A DNA stretch of 64,000 nt from Streptomyces sp. V1I1 (GTDB lineage: Bacteria; Actinomycetota; Actinomycetes; Streptomycetales; Streptomycetaceae). Below are positions 30,001 through 38,472 of the stretch, one piece after another (the stretch's first letter is position 1; every line of letters starts with the position of its first letter). Where the stretch lies: NCBI RefSeq assembly GCF_030817355.1, contig NZ_JAUSZH010000001.1, positions 5,394,501-5,458,500 of the forward strand. Direction: 5' to 3'. The position numbers and the translations under genes are program-made. The notes below the pieces were generated by a model. The model saw nothing but the letters and a program-made list of their open reading frames with translations, searched no databases and was not told the DNA's origin.

Positions 30001-32899
30001 GGAGGAGGGTGGTGCCGGCGATGGTGTGGTCGGCGAGCCAGGGGTGGGTGCGTAGCGAGATCCGGCCGGTGAAGACGAGTTGGTCGGTGTCGGCGAGGGT
30101 GATGAGGGCGCCGAGGAGTGGGTGGCCGGGGGAGACGAGCCCGGCCGAGGCGACGTCGGAGGCTGCTGTGCTGGTGCGTTCGACCCAGAAGTGCTCACGC
30201 TGGAAGGGGTAGGTCGGCAGGTCGTCTGGGTGGGCGGGGGTGCGGTCCGGGTTCCAGGTGGTGGGGGTGTGGCCGCTGGTGTGCAGCCGTGCCAGCCCCC
30301 CGGCGAATGACTCTGTTTCTGGGGTGTTCTTGCGCAGGGTGGGGGTGAGGGTGGCGGGGGTGGTGAGGGTTTGCTGGGCGAGGGCGGTGAGGGTGCCGTC
30401 GGGTCCGAGTTCGAGGTAGCGGGTGACGCCGGAGGTTTCCAGATGCTGGATGCCGGGGTGGAAGCGGACGGCCTGGCGGATGTGGCGTACCCAGTAGTCG
30501 GGGGTGGCGAGGTCGTCTGCGGTGGCGGGCAGGCCGGTGACGTTCGAGATGACCGGGATGGCCGGGGGGTTGAAGGTCAGGCCGGAGACGGCTGTGCGGA
30601 ACTCTTCGAGCACGTCGTCCATGTGGGGGGAGTGGAAGGCGTGACTGACCGCGAGGCGCTTGGTGCGACGGCCCAGTTCGCTCCAGTGTGCGGCGGCCTC
30701 GGCGATGGCATTGCCGTCGCCGGAGACGACCGTTGACCGGGGGCCGTTGACCGCGGCTATCGCAAGTCGGCCCTCGAAGTCGGCCAGGAAGTCCTGGACC
30801 TCGTCTTCGGCGGCTTCGACGGAAAGCATGGCGCCGTCGTTGCGGGCGGACTGCATGAGGCGGCCGCGGGCTGCGACCAGAGTCACGGCGTCGTCCAGCG
30901 AGAAGACACCCGCGACATGAGCGGCGGCGATCTCACCGATCGAGTGCCCGATCAGGAAGTCCGGCGTGAGACCACGGCGCTCGACGACCCGGTAAAGGGC
31001 CGTCTGAAGAGCGAACAAGGCCGCCTGGGTGTACTGGGTCTGGTTCAGCAGATCCGCGTCCTCGCCCCACATCACCTCGCGCAGCGGCCGGTCGAGGTGG
31101 GAGTCGAAGAGCGAGCTGATCTCGTTGAGCGTCTCCGCGAACAGCGGCTCGGACGTGAACAGTTCGCGTCCCATGCCCAGGCGCTGGCTGCCCTGTCCGG
31201 TGAAGAGGAACGCGGTCTTGCCGGTGGTCGCGGTGCCGGTCACGAGGCCCGGTGCGTCGGTCCCTGAGGCGAGAGCCTTCAGTCCGCCCAGCAGGGTGCC
31301 GCGGTCGGCCGCGGTGATGACGGCGCGGTGGTCGAAGCGAGCACGGGTGGCCAGTACGTCGGCGACCTGCGCCGGTTCGGTGTCGGGGCGCTCAGTGACG
31401 TACGCGGCAAGCTGGCGTCCCTGATCGCGCAGCGCGTCCTCGGTCTTCGCCGACAGCAGCCAGGGCAGCAGCCCCGCCGACTCCCGTACCGGCTCAGCCA
31501 CTTCAGGTGCCTGCTCGATGATGACGTGCGCATTCGTGCCGCTGATCCCGAACGACGAGATGCCCGCCCGCCGCGGCCGGTCCCCGTCCGACTCCCACGG
31601 CTGCGCCTCCTCGAGCAGGCGCATCGCGCCGCTCTCCCAGTCGACGTGGTCCGACGGCGCGTCGACGTGCAGGGTCCGCGGCAACACCCCATGGCGCATG
31701 GCCAGCGCCATCTTGATGACACCGGCGACACCCGCGGCGGCCTGTGTGTGGCCGATGTTGGACTTGATCGACCCGAGCCACAGGGGCTGTTCGGCGTTCC
31801 GCCCCTGCCCGTATGTGTTGAGCAGGGCCTGCGCCTCGATCGGGTCGCCCAGCGTCGTGCCCGTGCCGTGCGCCTCCACCGCGTCCACCTGCTCGGCGGT
31901 CAGTCGCGCGTTGGCCAGAGCCTGCCGGATGACGGCCTCCTGCGCGGGGCCGTTGGGCGCGGTCAGGCCGTTGCTGGCGCCGTCCTGGTTCGCTGCCGTA
32001 CCGCGGATGACCGCCACCACCGAGTGGCCGTTGCGCCGGGCGTCGGACAGCCGCTCCAGTACGAGAAGGGCGGCCCCCTCGCTGAAGCCGGTGCCGTCGG
32101 CCCCGGAGGCGAAGGCCTTGCAGCGGCCGTCGGGCGCGAGCCCCCGCTGCCGGCTGAACTCGGTGAAGAGCACGGGCGACGACATGACTGTCGCGCCACC
32201 CGCAAGCGCGAGCGAGCACTCGCCCTGCCGCAGTGACTGGACGGCGAGATGCAGGGCCACCAGTGAGGCCGAGCATGCGGTGTCCACCGTGATGGCCGGA
32301 CCCTCGAAACCCAGCGTGTAGGCGATACGGCCGGAGGCGACACTTGTGGTGTTGGTGACGAGGTAGCCCTCCAGCTCGGGCCGTACCTCCTCCGGCCGCG
32401 CATAGTCCTGTGCGATGGCGCCGACGAACACACCGGTGTCGCTGCCGCGCAGTGTGTCCGGGCTGATTGCGGAGCGCTCCAGAGCCTCCCAGGCGGTCTC
32501 CAGGAGTACTCGTTGCTGCGGCTCCATGGCCTCGGCCTCGCGCGGGCTGATGCCGAAGAACTCGGCGTCGAACTGGTCCGCGTCGTGCAGGAAGCCGCCC
32601 TTGGCGACATAGGTGGTGGCCGGGGCGTCGGCGTCCAGGTCCGGCACGTGGAGCGTCTCGAGGTCCCAGCCCCGGCCCTGGGGGAAGTCCGAGATGGCGT
32701 CGCCCCCCGTGGCGAGCAGCTGCCAAAGATCCTCGGGGCTCTGCACATCGGCGGGGAAGCGGCAGCCGATGCCGACGATCGCGATGGGCTCGTGTGCCGC
32801 GGCCTCGGCGTCGGTCAGCCTCTGCCGGGTCTGCTGCAGGTCGGTCGTGACCCGCTTGAGGTAGTCCCGGAGTTTTGCTTCGTTCGCCTCGTTCGCCAT
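21061..32899 (-). CDS. Bimodular type I PKS with an apparent +1 frameshift (PKS-B)
   Basis: As read, the frame starting at ATG 32899 shifts inside the first DH and would stop at 29213; removing one base near 29515-29517 restores a 3945-residue protein. Module 1: docking helix, KS (32.8-31.5 kb; DTACSAS), AT (31.2-30.3 kb; GHSIGE, HAFH: malonyl), DH ([10 protein letters not shown]; second motif at the frameshift), ER (28.6-27.7 kb; [15 protein letters not shown]), KR (27.7-27.1 kb; GGTGTLG, LDD: B-type), ACP ([11 protein letters not shown]). Module 2: KS (26.5-25.25 kb; DTACSSS), AT (24.9-24.05 kb; GHSQGE, YASH: methylmalonyl), DH ([10 protein letters not shown]), KR (22.4-21.85 kb; ALDD), ACP, C-terminal docking helix ([11 protein letters not shown]). 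Module 1 leaves a saturated bond, module 2 an alpha-methyl alkene. The start follows a putative SARP promoter. Confidence 0.9.
23251..23520 (-). repeat. 270-bp block near-identical to 62433-62702 (DH of PKS-B module 2 and PKS-D)
   Basis: Aligned by eye, 23251-23520 and 62433-62702 differ at a single base (GTACTCGTA versus GTACGCGTA). Both encode the same part of a DH domain. Identity stops sharply at both ends, as expected of gene conversion or recent duplication. Confidence 0.9.
29515..29517 (-). other. Site of one-base insertion (frameshift) in the PKS-B DH domain
   Basis: On the plus strand the DH motif region reads GGGCGGGTGTCGAGG, whereas the homologous site in PKS-C (about 56,757-56,771) reads GGGCGGTGTCGAGG. 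The extra G in the run 29515-29517 breaks [11 protein letters not shown] into [11 protein letters not shown]. Both flanking frames otherwise carry intact PKS sequence. Assembly error or genuine mutation cannot be told apart from one sequence. Confidence 0.9.
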
Positions 32900-32950
32900 G
32901 AACCCATCCCTCGTACGTGCCAGACGGTCGTGGGCAACGTCGCCGAAGCG

Positions 32951-32979
32951 GCTTACGGGCTGCTTAGCGTGACCTAAAG
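32951..32979 (-). promoter_or_regulatory. Putative SARP-binding repeats upstream of PKS-B
   Basis: Reading toward PKS-B on the minus strand, heptamers CTTTAGG, GCTAAGC and CGTAAGC begin at 32979, 32968 and 32957, each exactly 11 bp apart. Three direct heptamers on one helix face are the known form of SARP operators. The -10 expected 8 bp downstream would be CGACGT, a weak match, 38 bp before the start codon. Confidence 0.6.
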
Positions 32980-33012
32980 CCGAACCGGCGGCCGCCGAGA
33001 TCCGCCACAGGC

Positions 33013-33030
33013 CCTAAGAAGGCCTTTAGG
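33013..33030 (+). promoter_or_regulatory. Putative SARP-binding repeats upstream of the KASIII-like gene
   Basis: Heptamers CCTAAGA (33013) and CTTTAGG (33024) are 11 bp apart and together form the imperfect palindrome CCTAAGAAGGCCTTTAGG. A TGAAAG -10 candidate follows after 8 bp, so transcription could begin at or next to ATG 33052. Confidence 0.5.
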
Positions 33031-33051
33031 AGGGCGGCTGAAAGTGGCGGT

Positions 33052-34086
33052 ATGGAAGCCTCGGAAATCCACATCCTGTCGGTCGGCACGGCACTTCCCG
33101 GTGATCCGCTGGACAATGCCGGGCTGGCCCGGCACTTCGGCATGGACGCGATCTGGGAGCAGTGGGTCGACGCGTTCGTCGGCACCCGGGCCAGGCATCT
33201 GTCGGTGGACCTGAGCACACGGCAACTCCGGTCCTCCCTCGCCGACTTGAGCACTCGCGCCGCTGCGCGGGCCATGGATGCCGCGGGTGTGGGTCCGGGC
33301 GACATCGATGTCGTCGTGCTCGGCACGGCCACCCCGGACCAGTTGATGCCGGCCACGGTGAATGTCGTCGCGGACCGGCTCGGCATCGACGGGGTGCCGA
33401 CCTACCAGCTCCAGTCCGGCTGCGCGGGCGCCTTCCAGGCCCTCGACGTCGGCCGTCAGATGCTGCGGGCGGGCGGCCTTCGCACCGCGCTGGTGATCGG
33501 CGGGGAGCTCTGCTCGCGCCACTACGACCCGGGCGTGGACCTGGCGAAGCTGGACTCCGCCGAGCTGGTGAACTTCGTGCTGTTCGGCGACGGCGCGGGT
33601 GCCGCGGTGCTCAGCGCCGAGCCGGCGTCCGGCACGCCCGTGATCCGCCGGGTGCTCAACCGGCTCACCGGTCTGAACCGTGAGCCCGGCCAGGTCGTGG
33701 AGTGGACGGGCGCGCTCGACCGGGACAACGCCGACCGGGCGCACATCAAGGAGGACTACAAGGCGATCGAGGAGTCCGTACCCGCGATGTCCCGGGAGAT
33801 CGCGGCGGAGCTGCTGGCGGACCTGGGCTGGGCGTCCACGGACGTGGACTACCTGCTGCCGCCCCAGCTCTCCGGACGCATGACGCAGCGGATCGTCGAG
33901 GGCCTCGACATGCCGGTGGCCGAGGAGATAACCCGGGTCGACACCATCGCCAACACGGGCAATGCGATGCCTTTCTTCCAACTGGAGCAGACCCTGCCGC
34001 AGTTGGTGGAGGGTGACCGGGTGCTCGGCATCTCCGTCGAGTCCAGCAAGTGGCTCAAGGCCGGCTTCGCGCTGGAAATGGCCTGA
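33052..34086 (+). CDS. KASIII-like ketoacyl-ACP synthase, probable tetronate-forming offloading enzyme
   Basis: A 344-residue FabH-fold protein. Cys124 in LQSGCAGAFQ is the nucleophile and Asn301 in NTGNAMPF is kept, but the position of the catalytic His (normally HQAN) reads LLPPQLSG, so His is replaced by Pro. It therefore should not do ordinary decarboxylative FabH chemistry. KASIII-like proteins of this kind (AbyA1/Agg1/RkD group) join a glyceryl-ACP to the beta-ketoacyl chain and release it as a tetronate. The absence of any TE in PKS-A, and the nearby E2-like acyltransferase and hydrolase, fit this role. It is transcribed away from PKS-B and converges with the FAD enzyme across a terminator. 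The matching FkbH-like and ACP genes are not in the window. Confidence 0.8.
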   Translation: MEASEIHILSVGTALPGDPLDNAGLARHFGMDAIWEQWVDAFVGTRARHLSVDLSTRQLRSSLADLSTRAAARAMDAAGVGPGDIDVVVLGTATPDQLMPATVNVVADRLGIDGVPTYQLQSGCAGAFQALDVGRQMLRAGGLRTALVIGGELCSRHYDPGVDLAKLDSAELVNFVLFGDGAGAAVLSAEPASGTPVIRRVLNRLTGLNREPGQVVEWTGALDRDNADRAHIKEDYKAIEESVPAMSREIAAELLADLGWASTDVDYLLPPQLSGRMTQRIVEGLDMPVAEEITRVDTIANTGNAMPFFQLEQTLPQLVEGDRVLGISVESSKWLKAGFALEMA

Positions 34087-34139
34087 CGCGCTGCCGTACC
34101 GCCTGCCTGTACGAGATGTATCGCCCGCCTGTACGAGAA

Positions 34140-34164
34140 AAGCGCCCGCACTCTGCGGGCGCTT
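34140..34164. terminator. Bidirectional terminator between the KASIII-like and FAD enzyme genes
   Basis: The inverted repeat AAGCGCCCGCA / TGCGGGCGCTT has an 11-bp stem and a 3-nt loop (CTC), flanked by AAA on one side and TTCC on the other, between convergent genes. Confidence 0.85.
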
Positions 34165-34187
34165 CCTCATCTCCTCGGCGTGTCTTC

Positions 34188-35624
34188 TCAGCGGGGATCG
34201 CCGAACCAGTTCTTGAGCGCCCCTTCCAGCTCCCCATCCCCGCCGGCCCACACGACATGTCCGTCCGGGCGCAGCAGTGCGGGGCCCGCTTCCCCGGCAG
34301 CCGAAGCGGACTCCGTCTCCACCCGGTCCGCCCAGCCGGCCGCCGTGCCCGCGAGGTCGAGGGACGTGTCGTCCGGGACGAGCAGGAGGCCCTTGCCGCC
34401 GCGCAGCAGAGGTGCGGCCCCGGCTATCCGGCCTCCCAGCGCGGAGTCCGGTCCCGCGGCCTGGCCCTCCCCGACGGGGTAGCGGAGGTCGACGCCGGTC
34501 ACCAGCTCCACCAAGTACCGGTTGACGTCCTCGAATTGGGCGAGGCTCGCCAGCAGGGAACGTACTCCTGCGGTACGGGACGGCGGGTGCATCAGCGCCA
34601 GCTGGGCGTCCAGGGCCAGACGGGCTCGCTCTCCCTCCGGGTGCCGCTCGGAGTGATACGTGTCGAGCAGCCCCGGCGGCGCCCACCCCTGGAGGTCGGC
34701 GGCCAGCTTCCAGCCGAGGTTCACCGCGTCCTGGAGGCACGTGCTCAGCCGCAGCCCGCCGAGCGGGAAGAAGGAGTGCGCGGCGTCGCCGGCGAGGAAG
34801 ACCCGGCCCTCGCGGTAGCGCTCCGCGTTTCCGCTGACGCTGGTGAACCGCTCGGCCCACAGCAGCCGCCGGGCCGGCAGCTCCCGGCCGGTCAGTGCGT
34901 GCACGTCGGCCTGTAGTTGCTCCAGCGCCACCGGCTCGCCGCCTGTGGAGACCTCCGCGAAGGACGTGGTGATCACCCGCAGGACGTCAGGGCCGGCCGG
35001 GGCACCCGAGTACACGCCTCCGGAGCCGACGTAGTGGGCGCCCAGGTGGTTGACCGCAAGGGTGGAGAAGTCGGCCTCGACGTCCCCCACGGTGCCCGAG
35101 ACGGTCCAGCCGCTGCCCGGGAAGCCGATACCGACCAGCTCCCGGACGGTGCTGCGGGTGCCGTCGGCTGCGACGACGTACGACCCGCGCAGGTGGTGTT
35201 CGCCCTCCGCGGTGCGCAGCCGCATGCTCACCGAGTCGGCGGACTGGCGCAGATCTGTCAGTTCCTGCCCGCGGCGGATGTCCACGCCCAGTTCCCTGGC
35301 GCGCCGTTCCAGCACCGCCTCCAGACGGGGCTGCGGGACCAGCAGGCCGCGGGCCGGCTGCGGTCCGGGCAGCAGTTCGGGGCGCAGCCAGAGCAGGGAG
35401 AAGTGGGCGCCGGGCAGCGGCAGCCCCGACTCGCGGAGCTCGTCCGCCAGCCCTCGCTGGTCGAGGAGTTCGATGACGGCCGCGTTGACCGCCTGACCTG
35501 GGGAGTGGCTGTCGGGAGCCGCACGCCGGTCGATGACGACGACGGGTATGCCGGCGAGGCCGAGTTCGCAGGCGAGCATCAGGCCGGTGGGGCCGGAACC
35601 CACCACAATGACGGGATCGGTCAC
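34188..35624 (-). CDS. FAD-dependent enzyme of the aromatic-hydroxylase fold, candidate PyrE3-type decalin cyclase
   Basis: A 478-residue flavoprotein from GTG 35624, behind GGAAGGAT. Motifs: dinucleotide fold GSGPTGLMLACELG (residues about 9-22), DG motif AADGTRSTVR, and GD motif FLAGDAAHSFFP. The stretch after the GD motif reads LGGLRLSTCLQDAVNLGWKL; hydroxylases usually have GGQGxNxGxxDA, so the Gly and Asn that line the flavin are changed to Arg and Ser. By fold alone it would be called a monooxygenase. Because the PKS logic predicts a decalin-type Diels-Alder substrate and because PyrE3-type FAD proteins catalyse that step in spirotetronate pathways, I favour a cyclase; this is inference. 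It is the last gene of the acyltransferase-hydrolase-LLM operon, 6 bp after the LLM stop. Confidence 0.8.
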   Translation of the reverse strand: MTDPVIVVGSGPTGLMLACELGLAGIPVVVIDRRAAPDSHSPGQAVNAAVIELLDQRGLADELRESGLPLPGAHFSLLWLRPELLPGPQPARGLLVPQPRLEAVLERRARELGVDIRRGQELTDLRQSADSVSMRLRTAEGEHHLRGSYVVAADGTRSTVRELVGIGFPGSGWTVSGTVGDVEADFSTLAVNHLGAHYVGSGGVYSGAPAGPDVLRVITTSFAEVSTGGEPVALEQLQADVHALTGRELPARRLLWAERFTSVSGNAERYREGRVFLAGDAAHSFFPLGGLRLSTCLQDAVNLGWKLAADLQGWAPPGLLDTYHSERHPEGERARLALDAQLALMHPPSRTAGVRSLLASLAQFEDVNRYLVELVTGVDLRYPVGEGQAAGPDSALGGRIAGAAPLLRGGKGLLLVPDDTSLDLAGTAAGWADRVETESASAAGEAGPALLRPDGHVVWAGGDGELEGALKNWFGDPR

Positions 35625-35630
35625 TGGGGT

Positions 35631-36506
35631 TCATCCTTCCCGGAGCAACGGGATCACAGGGGCGAAGTCATGCAGATGTGCGGCGAGGATCATGAAGGAG
35701 GTCACTCCGTACCGGTCGTGGATCCCGCGGATCTGATCGGCGATCTCCTGATGGGTGCCGATCAGCAGGGTCGGCAGCTCCAGCAGCTGTGCGGCGGACA
35801 GATGGGGCGCGATGGGGCGAAGGGCCTGGGCCGCGGCGCGTCGGTCGTCGGTGATCACGACTTTCTTCACACCGGTGTTGAGCTCGGGGGCGCGGCCGTG
35901 CTCCGCCGCGCGCACCCGCACGGTCTCCACCTGCCGGGCGAACTCGTCGGGTGAGACCAGCGTGAATCCACCGCCCTCAGGCAGGTGGGCCCCGACGAAA
36001 CAGACCGTGTCGGCGCGCAGGGCCGCGAGTTCCAGTTCGGCCGGCTCATTGGCGCCGATCATCAGCCTCGGCCGTGGCCGCTGCACAGGCCGCGGAGTGT
36101 GTTCCGGGTCGGTCAGCAGCCGGTCCAGAACGTCCACCGTGGCGGCGAGGCGGGCCACTTTGTCCTTGGGCGTGAGGCCGGCGGTCGCCGTCGTGCCGGT
36201 CTGTCCGGCGTGCAGCCCCACATCGAGCCGGCCGCCGGTCAGCCGGTCGGTGCCGGCGATCTCCCGGGCGAGCACCTCCGGGTCCCACAGCGAGGTGTTG
36301 GTGAGATAGGTGGCGACCCTCGGCCGGCTGGTGGCCGCCGCGGCGGCCACCAGCGAGGGGAACGGCGCCGTGATGCCCAGATGGTCGGTGGTCGCGATCG
36401 TGTCGTAGCCCAGCCGCTCGGCCTCGCGGCTCACCGCCGGCCAGTCCGCGTCGTGGGCGATGACACTGACGCCGACGCGGAACCAGGAGCCCGGCACGCC
36501 GCTCAC
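35631..36506 (-). CDS. LLM-class (probably F420-dependent) oxidoreductase
   Basis: A 291-residue luciferase-like TIM-barrel enzyme. GTG 36506 overlaps the hydrolase stop (GTGA), and the product then begins with the family strand FRVGVSVIAH. Visible motifs are AERLGYDTIATTDHLG, LTNTSLWDPEVLAREI and TGGRLDVGLHAG, closer to the F420-type LLM group (TIGR03621-like) than to the MsnO8-type pair at 45-47 kb. The likely role is a redox tailoring step on the polyketide using F420H2 or FMNH2. It is third in a translationally coupled operon: acyltransferase, hydrolase, LLM, FAD enzyme. Confidence 0.82.
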   Translation of the reverse strand: MSGVPGSWFRVGVSVIAHDADWPAVSREAERLGYDTIATTDHLGITAPFPSLVAAAAATSRPRVATYLTNTSLWDPEVLAREIAGTDRLTGGRLDVGLHAGQTGTTATAGLTPKDKVARLAATVDVLDRLLTDPEHTPRPVQRPRPRLMIGANEPAELELAALRADTVCFVGAHLPEGGGFTLVSPDEFARQVETVRVRAAEHGRAPELNTGVKKVVITDDRRAAAQALRPIAPHLSAAQLLELPTLLIGTHQEIADQIRGIHDRYGVTSFMILAAHLHDFAPVIPLLREG

Positions 36507-37636
36507 CCGCTGCTCTCGCGTACGGCAGCGCGCCGTGCGAAGGCCTCGGCCGCGCGCTGGCGGGTGCGCAGCACGGAGAGGGCTGCGCCCAGCGCCGCGC
36601 GCTGCGGCGCGTATCCGCCCAGCATCTCCAGTGCGGACCGCAGGCTCCACAGGCGGGACTCGGCCACGTGCGACGGCGAGCCGTGCACATCGTCGTGCAC
36701 CAACATCCTCAGCTCGCGTACCTGTTGCTCCAGCAGCAGCCGGTCGCCGGGCGGGATGATCTCGTCCCGGCCGCTGGCCGTGTACGCCACCGGCACTTCC
36801 AGGGACGCCAGTTCCTGCGGCGTCAGAGCCCAGTCGGTCATGTGCTGCAGTACGGTTGCCGGCTCTTCGCCGGTGAGATGGGCGAGGGTGTCGACCGTGA
36901 CGCGAGGGATGTTCTGGCGCCAGACGGTGTCGGTGAAGAACTCCCGTATCGGAGCCCCGGCGGTGATCACCCCGCGCAGCCGCTTGTCGTGCAGTGCGGC
37001 ACGCAGCGCCAGATGCCCGCTGAAGCTCATCATCAGCGCGTACGTCCGGGAGACATCGGCGCGGTCGCCGAGGGCGTCGAGGAGATCCGGAACCATTCGG
37101 TGGCTGTCCGCCGTGTAGCGCTGCGCGTTCTCGCCGACCCCGGGCATCTCGGTCGCCACGATGGCCACGCCCAGCCGGGAGGCCCGGGCGAGGATGGGCC
37201 CGAACTGCTCCTTGACACTGACGATCCCGCCGCTGAGCAGCAGTACGGGCCGCAGCTCGCCGCCCTTGGCGTCAAGGCCCGCCGCCCAGCAGCGGACCCG
37301 GCCGGCCGGCAGATCGAGATCGAGCCGGCGGATGCCGGAACTCTGCCCGGACCGCCACCGGTTGAAGGAGGCGACGTTACGCTCCTGGGCCTGCGCGCGA
37401 GCGGGGCCGTCCACGAACGGGAAGCGGGCGATGTTGAAGTGGCGTCCCGCCTCCAGCTCCCGGCCCCGGCGCTCCAGTTCGACACCGGCCTCCGTCCACT
37501 CCCGTGCCCAGGAGCCGGGTTCGCCGTCCTGGTCGTGCCGGATGCGCCTCAGCACCTGCCGCAGCCGCTCCCGCGGGATGCCGAGAATGCGGCCGTGCAC
37601 TTCGACGAACTGCTTCAGCTCCGCGATGTCGTTCAC
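36503..37636 (-). CDS. Alpha/beta hydrolase (FrsA/Ayg1-like), probable tetronate acetate-eliminating enzyme
   Basis: A 377-residue hydrolase with a helical N-terminal extension (about 1-110) before the alpha/beta core, as in FrsA/Ayg1-type enzymes. The nucleophile elbow reads LMMSFSGHLA, with the second Ser as nucleophile and Ser replacing the first Gly of GxSxG. The acid is likely the Asp in SGRDEII, and the His lies in HGSPSHVAE. GTG 37636 overlaps the acyltransferase stop. In tetronate pathways a two-gene pair, an E2-like acetyltransferase and an alpha/beta hydrolase-fold enzyme (AbyA4/AbyA5, Agg4/Agg5), converts the hydroxymethyl tetronate to the exocyclic methylene by acetylation and elimination. 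Size, fold and pairing fit the second member. Confidence 0.8.
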   Translation of the reverse strand: MNDIAELKQFVEVHGRILGIPRERLRQVLRRIRHDQDGEPGSWAREWTEAGVELERRGRELEAGRHFNIARFPFVDGPARAQAQERNVASFNRWRSGQSSGIRRLDLDLPAGRVRCWAAGLDAKGGELRPVLLLSGGIVSVKEQFGPILARASRLGVAIVATEMPGVGENAQRYTADSHRMVPDLLDALGDRADVSRTYALMMSFSGHLALRAALHDKRLRGVITAGAPIREFFTDTVWRQNIPRVTVDTLAHLTGEEPATVLQHMTDWALTPQELASLEVPVAYTASGRDEIIPPGDRLLLEQQVRELRMLVHDDVHGSPSHVAESRLWSLRSALEMLGGYAPQRAALGAALSVLRTRQRAAEAFARRAAVRESSG

Positions 37637-38400
37637 CGCAGGCCCTCCTCGCCCGAGTAACCCTCCAGCAGTTCCTTGACCTCGGTGAGGATGTCGGCGG
37701 CCTCCGCGCCGTCGATGACCCGGTGGTCGAAGGTGAGGTTCAGCCGCATCACCGGCGCGCTGGTCACTTCGCCGTCCCGTACCACCGGCCGGTCCGTGAT
37801 CCGCCCCACGCCGAAGGTGACTGTGGTGCCGCCCACCGAGTGGAAGCCGTCCACGGCCCGGTGCCCGAGAGAGGTGACCGAGAAGGTGCCGAAGAACCGG
37901 GGATGCTGGAGCAACGGACGTACGGCCCGGCGGTAGAGGACGCGGGCCACCGGAGCGGGCAGCCGGTGCAGCATCAGCATCGAGGCGAACTGAGGCATCG
38001 TCTCCGGATCGCCGTCGCGGTAGCGCTCCACCTCGTGCTGGATGCCTTTCAGATCCGCCCGGTCCAGATCCGGAAGTACCGCGGAGACCACCACCCGCCG
38101 GCCGCCGATCTGCTTGTCCAGGGCGATCTTCCCGGAGACCTCACCGAAGCGGGCCACCTTCGGGCGCCGCCGGCCGCGGATCGCGGCGTTGGCCTCCGGG
38201 TGGGCGGCCAGCACCCTGGCAGCGGAGTGGAGTACATAGGTCACGACGGACAGCCGGCTGTCGCCGCGGTGCGCCTCACGGTGGGCGAGCACCCCGGACA
38301 TGTCCACCTCGGTGTCCAGATGTACCGGGGCGAAGGGACGAATCTCGTCGAGGAAGAAGAGCGTGTGACGCCGTTCCCGGGCGATGGCTGCGATCTGCAT
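37633..38400 (-). CDS. E2-like (2-oxoacid dehydrogenase) acyltransferase without lipoyl domain, probable tetronate O-acetyltransferase
   Basis: A 255-residue chloramphenicol-acetyltransferase-like fold. ATG 38400 is chosen for its AGGAG at 38414-38410 and the conserved opening QIAAIARERRHTLFF. The catalytic HxxxDG motif is intact near the C terminus (LTFDHRVIDGAEAADIL). No lipoyl or peripheral subunit-binding domain exists, so it is not part of a 2-oxoacid dehydrogenase complex. Stand-alone E2 catalytic domains of this kind acetylate the primary hydroxyl of the tetronate ring (AbyA4/Agg4), creating the leaving group removed by the neighbouring hydrolase. It is first in its operon and divergent from the P450 across a region dense in SARP-like repeats. 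Confidence 0.82.
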   Translation of the reverse strand: MQIAAIARERRHTLFFLDEIRPFAPVHLDTEVDMSGVLAHREAHRGDSRLSVVTYVLHSAARVLAAHPEANAAIRGRRRPKVARFGEVSGKIALDKQIGGRRVVVSAVLPDLDRADLKGIQHEVERYRDGDPETMPQFASMLMLHRLPAPVARVLYRRAVRPLLQHPRFFGTFSVTSLGHRAVDGFHSVGGTTVTFGVGRITDRPVVRDGEVTSAPVMRLNLTFDHRVIDGAEAADILTEVKELLEGYSGEEGLR

Positions 38401-38421
38401 CCCGTCAATCTCCTGACGGCG

Positions 38422-38450
38422 GCTTAAGCACCTCCTAGCGCGCGCTAAAG
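38422..38450 (-). promoter_or_regulatory. Putative SARP-binding repeats upstream of the acyltransferase operon
   Basis: On the minus strand heptamers CTTTAGC, GCTAGGA and CTTAAGC begin at 38450, 38439 and 38428, each 11 bp apart. The last lies 21 bp before the acyltransferase ATG, so an 8-bp-spaced -10 would overlap the ribosome site; the real start may differ. Confidence 0.5.
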
Positions 38451-38472
38451 ACACACCCCGAACGGCACACCC

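Noticed and set aside
34188..35624. Simple call as aromatic-ring hydroxylase or rifampicin monooxygenase
   Set aside because: The fold fits, but no aromatic unit is predicted in the product, and the flavin-lining motif is altered. The fold-level name is kept with a cyclase as the preferred role.
37650..37665. Possible TTA codon in the acyltransferase gene (TAA on the plus strand)
   Set aside because: In the correct frame the bases read GGT TAC (Gly-Tyr). Similar apparent TTAs in PKS-B (23.9 and 28.9 kb) are CGT TAC, and in the MFS gene GTT ACC.
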